From contig NC_062228.1 in the NCBI RefSeq assembly GCF_902686445.1, forward strand, positions 68,366,648 to 68,430,647: a stretch of 64,000 bases of DNA, given 5' to 3'. The position numbers were made by a program, and so were the translations under genes. The stretch is from Sciurus carolinensis (Eukaryota > Chordata > Mammalia > Rodentia > Sciuridae). The notes under the pieces are model-generated. The model was not told the origin of the DNA. It did not search any database and saw only the letters and a program-made list of their open reading frames with translations. Shown in pieces: positions 1 through 12,300 of this stretch (positions are counted from its first letter, which is position 1; each line of letters begins with the position of its first letter).

Positions 1-405
1 CTCTTTAACTGCTGTTCCAAAACATTGTCATATCATTCTCTATAGACATAAAAGATTGTTTCTTTTCCATTCCTGTGCATCCTGAGGATGGCCCTTGATT
101 TGCCTTTTCCATTCCCTCTTTGAATAATGAAGGGCCTAATACTAGATAACAATGGGTGGTCCTTCCCCAGGGAATGGCAAATAGTCCCACTATGTGTCAA
201 ATATATGTTGGTCAGGCTATATCACAGATTAGACAAAATTGTAAAGGACTTTATTGTCTCCATTATATGGATGATATTCTTTTGGCTCATAAGGAACAGG
301 AGACTTTATTAGGGGTATTTGATGATATTATCAAAACCCTAAAAAAATGGGGATTACATGTGGCCCCAGAAAAGGTGCAACCCGCAGCCCTATTATCTTT
401 CTAGG
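1..405 (+). pseudogene. ERV pol: reverse transcriptase fragment (broken)
   Basis: Translation across the first 400 bases gives the central part of a retroviral reverse transcriptase. It includes a segment like FSIPVHPED near bases 55-90, a VLPQGM-type turn near 157-172, and the catalytic LHYMDDILLA block at about 258-290. The first part is separated from the YMDD part by a frame change and a stop near 120, so this is a dead copy. The N-terminal fingers lie outside the window. The enzyme would have copied the retroviral RNA genome into DNA. YMDD is the usual active-site form in retroviruses. Confidence 0.88.
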
Positions 406-732
406 ACATCAAATATTAGATACCTATGTTAGGCCACAAAAAATTAAATTAGCCACAGGAAAGCTTAAGACTCTAAATGATTTCCAAATATATTAGGTGA
501 TATAGATTGGGTAAGACTAAATTTGGGAATCACCACTGGTCAACTTAACCTCTGTTTGATATTCTCCAAGGATATTCAGACCCTGTATCCCACAGAATTT
601 TAACTCCTGAGGATAGAAAAGCCTTAAGGTTAGTAAAACAAGCTTTAGAAATGCTCATAGTGATAGAGTTGATCTATCCTTGCCTTTTAGCCTCATAGTG
701 TTAGATTCTGAATATACTCCTACAGGTCTGTT

Positions 733-1440
733 GTGGCAAACTGGACCCCTGATGTGGATCATTTGCCAGTGTCCCCCCGAAATGTTGTTTCCCCATATCC
801 TGTGATGGTAGCAAATCTAGTTACATTAGGACTTAAGACAGCCCTTCAAGTTTTTGGAATTCATCCTCAGACAGTTATTGTCCCATACACAGCAAAACAG
901 TTTGAAATACTAGTTAACAATAATGAAGATTGGGCAATTGTCTATTGTTCCACCCTGGCCACATTTGATAATCACTTGCCAAGTTCACCTATTGTCAGCT
1001 TCTTCAAAAGACATCCTATTATTTTCCCTCAGGTTGTTAAAGTTCAACCTATCCCAGCAGCAAATACAATCTTTACAGATGGCTCCTCCTCCTGCACAGC
1101 TACAGTAGTTTCTGATAAAGTACAGACTATTATTACTTCTCATAAGTCTGCTCAAAAACTGAACTGAAAACAATTATAACTGTCTTACAAACATTTCCTG
1201 AGAAACCTTTAAATATTTATACTGACAGTCTCTATATTGCCCAGCTTGTGCCCCAGCTTGAGACAGCTGGACCCAGTAGTCTTCAATCTACCTTACAACA
1301 ATGTTTTTATCAAGTACAAACTCTTCTGTGGGCTTGCAAAGAACTTTTATATAGAGGCCATATCAGAGCACATTCAGGCTTACCTGGGCCTTTAGCTCAA
1401 GGAAATTCTACTGCAGACTCAGCTACTCGAGATCCTCATG
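733..1440 (+). pseudogene. ERV pol: connection and RNase H region (broken)
   Basis: An open stretch at 733-1167 covers the connection region and enters RNase H at IFTDGSSS (about 1068-1090), which carries the first catalytic aspartate. After a frameshift near 1165 the domain continues as IYTDSLYIAQL (about 1216-1248) and ends with the HIRAHSGLPGPLAQGN stretch near 1359-1405, where the histidine-rich end of RNase H lies. The pieces are in different frames, so the domain is not expressible as one protein. 405-732 between this and the RT fragment is degraded pol. Confidence 0.82.
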
Positions 1441-2303
1441 TGTTTAACATTGTACAAAAATCAATTGATTTCCATAAAGATTTTCATGTCAATGCTACTA
1501 TTCTCAAAATAAATATAACATTACAAAGAGCAAGCCAGAAATATAGTAAAACAGTGTCCTGCCTCATTTATCTGTTCCTCATTTTGGAGTCAATCCTAGA
1601 GGACTCCTTCCAAATCATCTATGGCAGATGGATGTCACCCATATCCCTGAATTTGATACTTTAAAATTTGTACATGTAACTGTAGATACCTACTCAGGAT
1701 ATATATTTGCTACCGCCCATACAGGGGAAAAGAAAAAAGATGTAATCAGTCATTGTCCTCAAGCCTTTGCTACTATGGGAAGGCCAAAATCATTTAAAAC
1801 AGATAATGGGCCTGCATATACTTCTTCATTTCAACAGTTTTGCTCAAAGTTTAATATCTATCATTCTACAGGATTGTTCTACAATCCACAAGGACAAGCT
1901 ATCATGGAAAGAGCTAATCAAACATTTGAAAGTCTGCTTAACTAAACAAAAAGGGGGAATAGGGGCATTAGCCTCTCCCAAGAACAGACTTAGCCTTGCT
2001 TTATTCATCCTAAATTTTTTAACTTTGGATGCTATGGGCTGTACTGCGGCTGATAGACATTTTAGTGGAAAGTCTGGTGGCCATCCACAAGCAAAGTGGA
2101 AAGACATCTTGACTGGGTCCTGGAAAGGACCTGACCCAGTATTAATTTGGGGGAGAGGATCTGTTTGTGTTTTTCCTCAGGACCAACAGCAACCTATCTG
2201 GGTCCCGGAGCGCTTGGTAAGAACTATCCATAAGAAAGAAAATGGCACTGAAACACAAAATGATGGTGATGGTGGTAAGCCTGTTGTTGTTAGCTCTTTG
2301 TAA
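1441..2303 (+). pseudogene. ERV pol: integrase region (broken)
   Basis: The N-terminal zinc-binding part is recognisable by an FHKDFH segment at about 1468-1485, with the cysteine pair in another frame near 1555-1590. The catalytic core at 1628-1945 contains all three acidic residues: the aspartate in MDVTHIP, the aspartate in KTDNGPAY and the glutamate in AIMERANQ. After a frame change the C-terminal DNA-binding part is seen at about 2080-2230 (GSWKGPDPVL followed by a tryptophan-containing end), in a frame running to 2303. The enzyme would have joined viral DNA to the host chromosome. Frameshifts near 1600 and 1945 make this copy inactive. Confidence 0.85.
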
Positions 2304-3600
2304 AACTTTTGGGGATATAGCACACAAATTTTCGCTCAATTATTTCCTAGTACAGAACTTCTAGGTATTCCTTACCTACCAGCTGGTTCCACTGTATAGT
2401 CACTTATTACTAGTCTAAACTTCAAGTTAAGAGGTAGTCTTTGCTTCCTCTGGTTAGCCACCTCAGAAACTGCCATAATACAGGGAGGTAATCTCTCTCT
2501 CATTCATTAAAGGTACAGTCTAAAGCAAACCTATATAAAGGGAAGTAATACACCTGTTTATAGTTATACAGGGTGCAAGGCCAATTACTCTTCCTTTTAT
2601 CAGGTTTTCCCCCCTACTCCCGTATGTGTCACGTCTCCATTTGTGTTCATTCTGTCTAAGAGTTCTAAGTTTGATATTAATATTACTAATAACAATGATA
2701 ATGATACTGAGGTCCTTAACTGTGTTATGTGTTAAGAGTGTTATGTGTTATGTGTTAAGAGTATTACGTGTCTAGTTGTTGGGATGTTTCACTATTTCCT
2801 CTGGCTGTGATTGCCAGGATTCCAAAATTCATTCCAGTCCCAGTGACCTTAATTCATAGTGAGTGGAATTTCCTACCCATGAAAGCAAAAAGAGATTTTG
2901 GTATCTCAGCCATTATAGTCATTGCTGTTGCTGCGGCAGCTGCTGCGGCTGCTGCCACTGCTGCTGGACTTGCCCTAGGAACTGCTATTCCTACTGCTCA
3001 TGTGCTCAACAATCTGTCACAAGCCACTGCCGAAGCATTGACAGCCCAGGAAAACATCAATGTGTATCTCGCCATGGAAATCCTGATTCTAAACCAAAGA
3101 GTGGACTTACTACAAGAACAAGTGAACATGTTGACTGTTACCGCACAGACGGGCTGTCTAGTGCATGCCCAAGCACTGCGTTACCCCTATACCCTATTCT
3201 AATATTACTGCTGCTGCCAATCTGTCCAAACAGCTTGGTAGCATGCTTAATGGGACATGGACTAAAGAGTTTACTAATTTGACTACCCTATTGAGAAATT
3301 CTATATTTGTGGTAAATATTACTCAGGTCAAGGTCCCAGGTATGCCAGAAGCCATTAGTTTCTTACAGTCAGCATTACAATTTGGTAACAATGGATGGGA
3401 AGTTTTGTTATGATGGGATTGTTGTTCTTGATGTTATTATTGCTGCTCAGATATCTGTTATCTCTAAGGAGTCATCAAAGACGGCAAGTCTTAGTGGTGT
3501 GGCAAGCCCTTATGGCCATGGACCAAGGCTCTGATCCTCAGATTTGGCTCTACCAATTACAGGACTGGTAGTCAATGATGGGTAAGCACAGGGTGGACTT
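2304..3600 (+). pseudogene. ERV env remnant (broken)
   Basis: This interval between integrase and the polypurine tract is where env is expected. The surface part (2304-2870) has many stops and is barely readable. A transmembrane-subunit part is open at 2768-3202. It contains a long alanine-rich hydrophobic stretch (about 2905-2985), typical of a fusion segment, then a heptad-like helix. A second fragment in another frame spans 3165-3413 with several NxT/NxS sites. A hydrophobic anchor-like stretch follows near 3405-3465 in yet another frame. No intact protein is encoded. Confidence 0.75.
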
Positions 3601-3719
3601 TATACCAACCTAAGACAGGGATCAAAGCATGCCAGCTCATTGACTCCCAATGACGGGTAAGGATAAAGTGACTCTGGCACCTAAGACAGGTACAGTCGCT
3701 TTCCTTTTATTTTTATAAC

Positions 3720-3732
3720 AAAAAGGGGGAGC
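3720..3732 (+). other. Polypurine tract of the class II ERV
   Basis: A run of A followed by a run of G (AAAAAGGGGGAGC) sits directly before the TG that starts the LTR. This is the primer site for plus-strand DNA synthesis in retroviruses and fixes the left edge of the 3' LTR. Confidence 0.88.
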
Positions 3733-4142
3733 TGTTGAGGACCATCTTGGACAAGATGGCGCCTGGCAATGAGCCAAAGGGCACTGGGTACCAAAATAAG
3801 GAAGTACCCATAAAGGTTGCTTGCCTACTAGTTCCTTGGAGACTTATGACGTGTTGACGCCAGGCTCAAGTATTGGCTATCTAATATCATGCCACGTGTG
3901 GACAGCTCGTGATTCATATAGTGCTATGCTGACATTCCTCTGCATGCTCTCCTGTGTGAGAGAAAGTTTTGCTATAATTGGCTGATAAGCTAGGAGCCTG
4001 GGGAAGGAGAGAGGGAGAGGGAAGAAGAAGGGAGATAGTGGCAGAACAAAGGAGGCAGAAAAACAGGGAGGACGCAATAAATCTGGTCAACTAAAGATTG
4101 GTGATGTCTCCTTTCTCCACGCCGGTTCCGTTGGATGGAACA
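3733..4142 (+). repeat. 3' LTR of the class II ERV
   Basis: The 410-bp LTR starts TGTT directly after the polypurine tract and ends AACA directly before the minisatellite, giving a 4-bp terminal inverted repeat. It contains a polyadenylation signal at 4076-4081. Near its 5' end CCATCTTG (3742-3749) and CAAGATGG (3752-3759) form a perfect 8-bp inverted repeat that holds a YY1-like core, followed by CGCC. A purine-rich block occupies about 3998-4070. Confidence 0.88.
4076..4081 (+). terminator. Polyadenylation signal AATAAA in the ERV LTR
   Basis: A canonical AATAAA lies about 60 bp before the LTR end, where retroviral LTRs place their R-region signal. Confidence 0.75.
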
Positions 4143-5910
4143 CTGAACCTGGTAGAACAATCCTCCCTGCACTGCACAAGGCAAATTGCTTCTTTCTATG
4201 CTGCACATGTCACTAAGCTTTTCCCTATGCCCACACCTGACTGAAAGCTCTTCCCTAAGCTCCGCACCTGGCAGAATGCTTCTCACTGTGCTGCAAATGG
4301 CAGAATGCTCCCTGTTCTGCACCTGACAGAATACTCCCCTGGGAGTCTGCACCTGGAAGGATGTTCCTCCCTGTGCTGCACCTGGCAGACTGCTCCTCCC
4401 TCTGCTGCACATGGCCAAATTATCCTCCGTTTACCCTCACATGGCAAAATGCTCCTCTGTGTGCCACGACCTCACAGAATGCTCCTCCCTGTGCAGCACA
4501 TGTATGCATGCTCCTCTCTGTCCCCACAACTGGCACAATGATCCTCCCTGCGCTGCACCTGGCAGAATGTTCCTGTGCCCAAAAATGGCAAGACGCTCCT
4601 CCCTGTGTCAGAAACTGGTAGAATGCTCATCCCTATGCTGCAAATGCCAAAATGCTTCTCTGAGACCGCAACTGGCAGAATGCTCCTCCCTCTTCTGCAC
4701 ATGGCAGAATGCTCCTCCCTGTTCCCACACCTGTATGCATGCTCCTCCCTCTGCGCAGATCTGGAAGAATACACCCTGGTTTGTGCACCTGGCTGCATGC
4801 TCCTCTGTGTGCTGCACGTGGAAGAAAACTTTTCCCTGTGTCTGCTTCTGGCAGAATGCTCCTCCCTGTTCTGCACCTGGCAAAACGCTCCTCCCTGTGC
4901 TAAACATGACAGAATACTCCTCCCTATGGTGCTACTGCTTTCATGCTCCTCTTTGTCCTGCACGTTGCATAATGCTTCTCCCAGTGACCACAACTGGCAG
5001 ACAGCTCCTCCCTGTGACTGCACATCGCCAAATGTTCTTCCATGTGCCCATATGTGGGAGAATTCTCCTCCCTGTGCCGCACCTGGCAGAAAGCACCTCC
5101 CTGTGCTGCACCTGGAAGAATGCTCCTCCCTTTGCTCTACATGACAGAATGAACATGCCTGTGAACACACCTGGCAGAATTCTGCTTTCTGTGCTGAACA
5201 TGGCAGAAATCTTCTCCCTGTGCTGCACATGACAGAATACTACTCCATGTGCCCTCACATTGCCGAATACTCCTCCCTTTGTCAAACCAGGAAGCATGCT
5301 CCTCCCTTTGCCCACACCTGGCAGAATGCTTCTCCCTGTGCCTGCACCTAGCAGAATATTCCTCCCTGTGCCCACACCTGGCAGAATGGCCCTGCTGTGC
5401 TTCGACTGGGAGAATTCTCATCCCTGTATCTACACCTGGCACGATGTTCCTCCCTGTACCCACAGTTTGCAGAATTCTCCTCCCTGTGCTGAACCTGCCA
5501 GAATGCTCATCCCTTTGCCCACACCTGGCAGAATTCTTCCCCTGTATTACACCTGGCACGATGTTCCTCCTTTCACCTGCATCTTTTAGAATGCTCTTCC
5601 CTTTCCCTGCACCTGGCAGAATTCCCCTCTCTGTGCTGCACCTAGCTTCATGCTCCTCAATGTGCTGCAACTTGCAGAATTCTCCTCTGTACTCGAACTG
5701 GAAAAAGCTCCACACTGTGCTGCACCTGGATGCATGCTCCTCCCTATGCTGCACGTGGCGGAGTTCTCCTCCCTGTGCCCTCACGTGCAAGAATGCTCCT
5801 CCCTGTCCTGCAAATGAGAATGCTCCTCCCTGGCCCACACCTAGCAGAATGCTCATTCTTAAAACCGCACCTTGCAGAATGCCCCTTCTTCTATCTTCAT
5901 CTGACAGCGT
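4143..5910. repeat. About 30-bp tandem minisatellite, roughly 58 units
   Basis: The unit is close to TGCTCCTCCCTG, then a short G/C-rich link (TGCTGCAC), then CTGGCAGAAT. It recurs every 30 bp, with occasional 29- or 31-bp units and much substitution. Common variants replace the middle with CCCACAC or replace the start with TGTATGCATGC. Because 30 is divisible by three and the unit has no stop in any frame, long open frames of 250-284 codons appear on both strands, encoding drifting decapeptide repeats. I regard these as a by-product. The array starts directly at the LTR end in mid-unit, and the last recognisable unit is near 5880-5910. Confidence 0.93.
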
Positions 5911-8550
5911 GCATGTCCTGCTTGAACAAGATGTGTACCATTTGGTACCTTGCTTTTGTATATTCGGTCTGTTTTCCTCAACAGGAATCACTTTCCATGG
6001 GAAGCATTCTTGTTATGTCTCCTGAATCCCAGCTGCACAGAAGAGTGCCTCACCTGCTGGGAGAGGGCAGGGACCTTGAAGCACTCTTGGAGCAGTAAAA
6101 TGATATGTCCTTGTGTCACTCTGCCCACTTGAACCACTCTAGTTTCTCTTTCCACTAAATTCACATGCTGTCCACTGTTCATTTGGGCATCCTAGAAGTC
6201 CCCAGGGATTTCAGCAATCATACTTTGAAGCCCAAGCTTTCCAGGAGGCTGAAATCCAGCCTGAGCCTTGTGCTCCATGTCCCCTCTCAGTAGGAAGGTC
6301 CCTGTGTGCTCTGATCAGCCTCACCTGGGAACTCTGCTCATGCCATTGTGAAGCCTGTCCCACCTGCTTCTGCCCTTGAGGGGCTTCTCATGGGGAAGGG
6401 CTTGCAGAGACATGCACAGTCCTCGCCTCATGTTCCCCAGATGACCTCCAGTCCCCATGCAGGTGCTGTCACTGCACCTCAGGTGAAAGGACAGAAACTT
6501 CCCAGCAAGGTGGTGAGGTCATGGCATCCCTGACCTATATCACCTTCCCTGCCCACACCTGCACAATGCTGCCTGGGAACACTGACAGACAGCATCATTC
6601 AGCTAAGTGTCCATGCCTTCATATCACTCCCAGATTCTGAGAAGGAGTCTTCCCCAAATGCAGTATCAGACACAGAAGCATGGATCCAGAGGGGATTGGA
6701 CATGAGACTATGACAGTGCTCTCTCCCTCTCCCTCTCCCTCTCCCCCTTCCTTCTACCATCCCTCTTGCCCTTCCACTCCCTCTCTCTCTCCTCTCCCAA
6801 TCTCACTCTCCACCTCACACACACACATTCACAGCAGCTCTTTCAGGAAACACTTCATCTCTCCTTCTTGCTCTGACCTCCATCTGAGATGTCCTCTCTG
6901 GTCCCTGACTAACACTATCTGCTCATTCTGCAGCTTTGCTCTGCAGACCTAGGTGAGCTTAAGGAAAGTGAGTCTCCAGTGGACACTGGCATCCAGGTGA
7001 AGGTGTGGGTATGGGCATGGGCTCTTGCTTTCCTTTCTTCTGATCCCAGGAAGAGGAGGCAGAACCCAGGGAGATCATAATGCTAAATCTAAAACTACTC
7101 TCCTCGGTAGAGGAACAACAAACAGTTGGTTAGAGAAAAGTTAAAACAGTTGTTTCCTGTGTCGAGGATGAAAAGGCGATTGGGAAAATGTGTGTGAACT
7201 GTGATGGGGACAGAGGAAGGGAGAGGCCAGCCAGGGACCCTGAGTGCCTGAGTCTGACTGTAATGCCACTTGGCACCCCAGCCTGTAGACAGATTGGGAA
7301 GTGCTATGCTGCTTTTCCATCCCAGAATGAATCTGTTATTCTGAAAAACCACACACACACTTTTTTGTGAAACAGGAAAGAACACCCATTCTCACCATGG
7401 ATGCTTTGCATGGGGAGTTGGGTGCCCTTCCCTGAGGACTCAGGGCATCTATTTTGATCCTGTGTATCCACACATCCCTAGCATTGTTGGAAATTTTGAA
7501 CTTTCCTTGCCCTGTGCATTTCAGCACCATTTATCAGTCAGAATTTGAAAACACACCACAGCCTCACGGGCCCAGGCTCCTGTTAGGGACCTGACTTCAT
7601 GCCAGCCTGAAGACTCCTGCTGCAGCCTGACCCCCTGCTCCCTCGGATACACTGCAGGCCTGGTCTCTCAGCCAACCCTATGTTCTCCCTTCTGCTGTGC
7701 TTTCTCTGCCTCACAGTTTCAGCCCTATCATGGGGTTGTAGTTCACTGGCGAGTTTAAACTGCCTTCTGTCTTGCAGATGCTGGAAAGAGATCAGTTGTG
7801 ACACTCTGCACAAACCCCCAAGCCCATGGTTGACATGAGTGTATGTTCCGACTGCACCTCCCGCCCCAGCACTCCCAAGGCCAGCGTCTCTGGCGAGGCT
7901 CCTTCCAAACATCTTTTCCTCCATCTGGAACCTGCAGAAAGGTGTCTCCTGACTCACTCCTGCCTGACCAAGTAAGCAACATAATTTATTCCCCGTTGCC
8001 TTTTGAAAGCAACCAGCTGCCCTTCAGGGAATAGGGCCAGACACAAGGTGGGTCTCCTCTGCACACCTCCAACTTCCATTCCACACTGAGCAGCCCTTAC
8101 ACAAAACTCCAATGCATTTGTTCAGTGTTCACACGTGAGTATGAAGAGAAAAATGTTTTCTCAAATATCGTAAATTGAATATTCATTCAAGCATACCATT
8201 ATGCTTAAACGACTACCAAGATAAAAATGGATAAAGCAAGCATGTCGGATTAGTGGGGTACAATGTCTAGATGTCTCACTGAAGAGAAATAGGAAATAGA
8301 GATGTGTTCAAAACTTATGAACTGCCTGCATTAACTCCTGCAATGTTATGTGGTTTTGAAATACTTAAATTTTTATTCACATATTCTTGAATTATACTGA
8401 AAGGATTGGTTGTCAGTTCTGTAAATAGACTTTTATTTATTTCAAATGAATAATGATAACTCATTTGCAAACAGCATTGTGGACAACAGCCAAATCTTCC
8501 TCTTCCAGGGCTGTAATTTTCATATATGTTTCTGTGTTTTATTTATCTGA
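5911..8550. other. Unrecognised non-coding stretch with simple repeats
   Basis: No coding gene is supported here. The only clear structures are a CTCCCT-type run at 6719-6755 within a CT-rich tract reaching about 6810, and short CA runs near 6819 and 7348. The part after 8100 is AT-rich. Confidence 0.6.
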
Positions 8551-8662
8551 AGCCTGGTATGGTGGTACCAACCCATAATCCTGGCTACTTGAGAAACTGA
8601 GGCAGGAAGATCACAAGTTTGAGGCCAACCTGGGAAACTTACCCAGACACTGTCTTGAGTAA
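8551..8662 (+). repeat. B1/Alu-like SINE
   Basis: The stretch begins AGCCTGGTATGGTGGTACC and runs through blocks corresponding to 'ctactTGAGAAACTGAGGCAGGA' and 'GAGGCCAACCTGG', the signature of 7SL-derived SINEs. It is old and diverged, with a short AT-rich tail. 8663-8862 holds nothing recognisable. Confidence 0.75.
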
Positions 8663-8862
8663 AATTATTAAACTGGTGATGGATGGGTTCCTGCAGTCCC
8701 CATAGACCCTAGTGTCCCCAGAAAGAGGAAAAAAATGACTATTTGCACTATTTCAGGTAGCTACAAATAGAACAACATAGTGATAATCACGCGATTTCTT
8801 CATTTAACTTTGAAATTTTTTGATTTTGATGTGGAATGTGTATACTATATTTAAAGAATGAT

Positions 8863-9322
8863 AGGACGGGCCAAGATGGTGGACTAGAGGGCAGCTGCAT
8901 TTCACGTTGCTCCAGGATGCAAGATTCAAAAGAGGAGATAGTGAGAGACATGGGACCAACTCAAAGCCGCTGGGTGAGTCTCTCCCTTTGGGGAGGCGTC
9001 CCAGATGCGGCAGTAGCCTCGGAACGCAGGGAACTTTGTGAAGTAGAGTTGCTCGGCGAGACGCCCCTCCCCCCCACTGGAGCGGTAAACATGGACAACT
9101 GGGATCATCGTGGAGGAGGCGACTCAGCACAGCACTTGGATTCGGAGCAACCACTGGTGCTCCGGGCGGCTGCCTGAGGAGGAGCTGCGTGGCGAGCTGT
9201 GTGGACGCAGAACGATGGCTTCTGAACACCGGGGGGTTGCCCGGAGGAAGAGGAGAAGCAGGCAGGTCACTTGGTCTAGGAGTGACTGCATCAGAGCCAC
9301 AGTGGTTGCCAGAGGAGGAGAT
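8863..9322 (+). mobile_element. L1 5' UTR fragment, plus strand
   Basis: The segment opens with a GGCCAAGATGGTGGACTAGA-type start, which resembles the first bases of rodent L1 5' UTRs, and continues GC-rich with many CpGs. A degraded version of the same start appears at the 5' end of the L1 near 41240. It stops at about 9318-9323, where sequence turns abruptly into L1 ORF2 in the opposite orientation. There is no ORF1 on this strand. Confidence 0.72.
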
Positions 9323-12300
9323 TTCCTTAGCCCATTTGTCGATTGGATTATTTGCATTCTTGGTGTAGAGTTTTGAGTTCTTTATAGATTCTGGAGATTA
9401 GTCCTCTATCTGAAGTATGATTGGCAAAGATTTTCTCCCACTCTGTAGGCTCTTTCTTCGCATTGCTGATAGTTTCCTTTGCTGAGAGAAAGCTTATTAG
9501 TTTGAATCTATCCCAGTTAGTAATTCTTGCTTTTATTTCTTGTGCTATGGGAGTCCTGTTGAGCAAGTCTGGTCCTAAGCTGACATGTTGAAGCTCTGGA
9601 ACTACTTTTTCTTCTCTAAGATGCAAGGTCTCTGGTCTGATTCTGAGATCCTTAATCCATTTTCAGTTTAGTTTCGTGCATGGTGAGAGATATGGGTTTA
9701 GTTTCATTCTGTTGCATATGGATTTCCAATTCTCCCAGCACCATTTGTTGAAGAGGCTCTCTTTTCTCCATTGCATATTTTTGGACCCTTTGTCTAGTAT
9801 GAGAAAATTGTATTTATTTGGGTTTGTATCCGTGTCCTCTATTCTGTACCATTGATCCACCTTTCTATTTTGCTACCAATACCATGCCGTTTTTGTTACT
9901 ATTGCTTTGTAGTAGAGTTGAAGATCTGGTATTGCGATACCCCCAGCTTCACTCTTTCTGCCAAGGATTGCTTTAGCTATTCTGGGTGTTTTATTCTTCC
10001 AGATGAATTTCATAATTGCTTGTTCTATTTCTGTAAGGTACATCATTGCAATTTTAATTGGAATTGCATTGAATCTGTATAGAACTTTTTGTAGTATGGC
10101 CATTTTGACAATATTAATTCTTCCTATCCAAGAACATGGAAGATTTTTCCATTTTCTGAGGTTTTCTTGAATTTCTTTCTTTAGTGTTCTGTAGTTCTCA
10201 TTGTAGAGGTCTTTCACCTCTTTTTTGAGATTGATTCCCAAATATTTTATTTTTTTCAAAGCTATTGTGAATGGGGTAGTTTTCCTAATTTCTCTTTCTG
10301 AAGATTCATCGCTTATGTATAAAAAGGCCTTAGATTTATGTGCATTGATCTTATATCCCGCTACTTTACTGAATTCACTTATGAGTTCTAAAAGTTTTCT
10401 GGTGGAATTTCCTGGTTCTTCTAAGTATACAATCATATCATCAGCAAATAGGGATAGTTTGAGTTCTTCTTTTCCTATTCGTATCCCTTTAATTTCTTTG
10501 GTTTGTCTAATTGCTCTGGCTAGAGTTTCAAGGATGATATTGAATAGAAGTGGTGAAAGAGGGCATCCCTGCCTTGTTCCAGTTTTTAGAGGGAATGCTT
10601 TCAGTTTTTCACCATTTAGAATGATATTAGCCATGGGTTTAGCGTAGATGGCCGTTACAATGTTAAGGAATGTTCCCACTATCCCTATTTTTTCTAGTGT
10701 TTTGAGCATGAAGTGGTGCTGTATTTTATCAAATGTTTTTTCGGCATCTATTGAAATAATCATGTGATTCTTGACTTTAAGTCTATTGATATGGTGAATG
10801 ACATTTATTGATTTCCTGATATTGAACCAACCTTGCATCCCTGGGATGAAACCCACTTGATCGTGGTGCACTATCTTTTTAATATGTTTTTGTATGCAAT
10901 TTGCTAAAATTTTGTTGAGAATTTTTGCATCGATGTTCTTTAAGGATATTGGTCTGAAATTTTCTTTCCTCGATGTGTCTCTGTCTGGTTTAGGTATCAG
11001 GGTAATATTGGCTTCATAGAATGAGTTTGGGAGGGTTCCCTCCTCTTCTATTTTATGGAATACTTTGAGAAGTATTGGAATGAGCTCTTCTTTAAAGGTT
11101 TTGTAGAACTCGGCTGAGAACCCATCTGGTACTGGACTTTTCTTTGTTGGTAGGCTTTTGATGACTTCTTCTATTTCATTACTTGAAATTGGTCTATTTA
11201 AATTGTGTATGTCCTCCTCGTTCAGTTTAGGCAATTCATATGCCTCTAGAAACCTGTTGATGTCTTTGAAATTTTCTATTTTGTTGGAGTATAGATTTTC
11301 AAAATAGCTTCTAATTATGTTTTGTATTTCAGTCGTGTCTGTTGTGATATTTCCTTGTTTATTCCGAATTGTAGTGATTTGGTTTTCTCTCGTCTTCTCT
11401 TTGTTAATGTGGCTAAAGTTTTATCAATTTTGTTTATTTTTTCGGAGAACCAACTATTTATTTTGTCAATTTTTTGTATTGTTTCTTCTTTTTCGATTTC
11501 ATTGATTTCAGCTCTCAGTTTAACTATTTCCTGTCTTCTACTACTTTTGGTGTTGGTCTGTTCTTCTTTTTCTAGGGCTTTGAGCTGTAGTGTTAGGTCG
11601 TTTATTTGTTGAGTTTTACTTCTTTTATTAAATGTGCTCCATGAAATAAATTTTCCTCTAAGTACTGCTTTCATAGTGTCCCAGAGATTTTGATATGATG
11701 TTTCTTTGTTCTCAATTACCTCTAAGAATTTTTTAATTTCCTTCCTAATATCTTCTGTTATCCCTTCATCATATAATAGCATATTGTTTAATCTCCAGGT
11801 GTTGGAGTAGTTTCTGTTTTTTAGTCTTTCATTTATTTCTAACTTCAATCCATTATGATCTGATAGAATACAAGGTAGTGTCTCTATCTTCTTGAATTTG
11901 CTGACATTAGCTTTGTGGCATAATATATGATCTATTTTAGAGAAGGATCCATGTGCTGCTGAGAAGATAGTGTATTCGCTTTTGGTTGGATGGTATATTT
12001 TATAAATGTCTGTTAAGGCTAAATTATTGATTGTGTTATTGAAATCTATGGTTTCTTTGTTCAATTTTTCTTTGGAAGATCTGTCCAGTGGTGAGAGAGG
12101 TGTGTTAAAATCACCTAGTATTATTGTGTTATGGTCTATTTGATTTCTACAATTGAGAAGGATTTGTTTAACATACATGGATGAGCCACTGTTTGGGGCA
12201 TAGATGTTTATGATTGTTATATCTTGCTGATTTATGCTTCCCTTAAGCAGTATGAAATGTCCTTCTTTATCCCTTCTGACTAACATTGACTTGAAGTCCA

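Larger units (their letters stand above)
1..4142 (+). mobile_element. Betaretrovirus-like (class II) endogenous provirus, 3' half
   Basis: The order on the plus strand is reverse transcriptase, RNase H, integrase, env surface and transmembrane parts, polypurine tract and 3' LTR, which is a provirus cut by the left window edge. Key visible motifs are YMDD in the polymerase, the D,D,E residues of integrase, an alanine-rich hydrophobic segment at the start of the env transmembrane subunit, and an LTR bounded by TGTT and AACA. The frame changes many times between 400 and 3600, so no retroviral protein can be made from this copy. The polymerase style and LTR character resemble the beta/IAP-like group. 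This rests on motif recognition only. The 5' LTR, gag and protease would lie left of the window. Confidence 0.9.

Noticed and set aside
4143..5910. CRISPR-like array of 30-bp repeats
   Set aside because: Units are directly adjacent and diverged, with no unique spacers, and the context is a mammalian genome.
4411..5991. Long open frames (250-284 codons) on both strands as possible cysteine-rich repeat proteins
   Set aside because: They follow directly from a stop-free 30-bp tandem unit. Frames drift with 29- and 31-bp units, and no conserved start, domain or signal sequence is seen.
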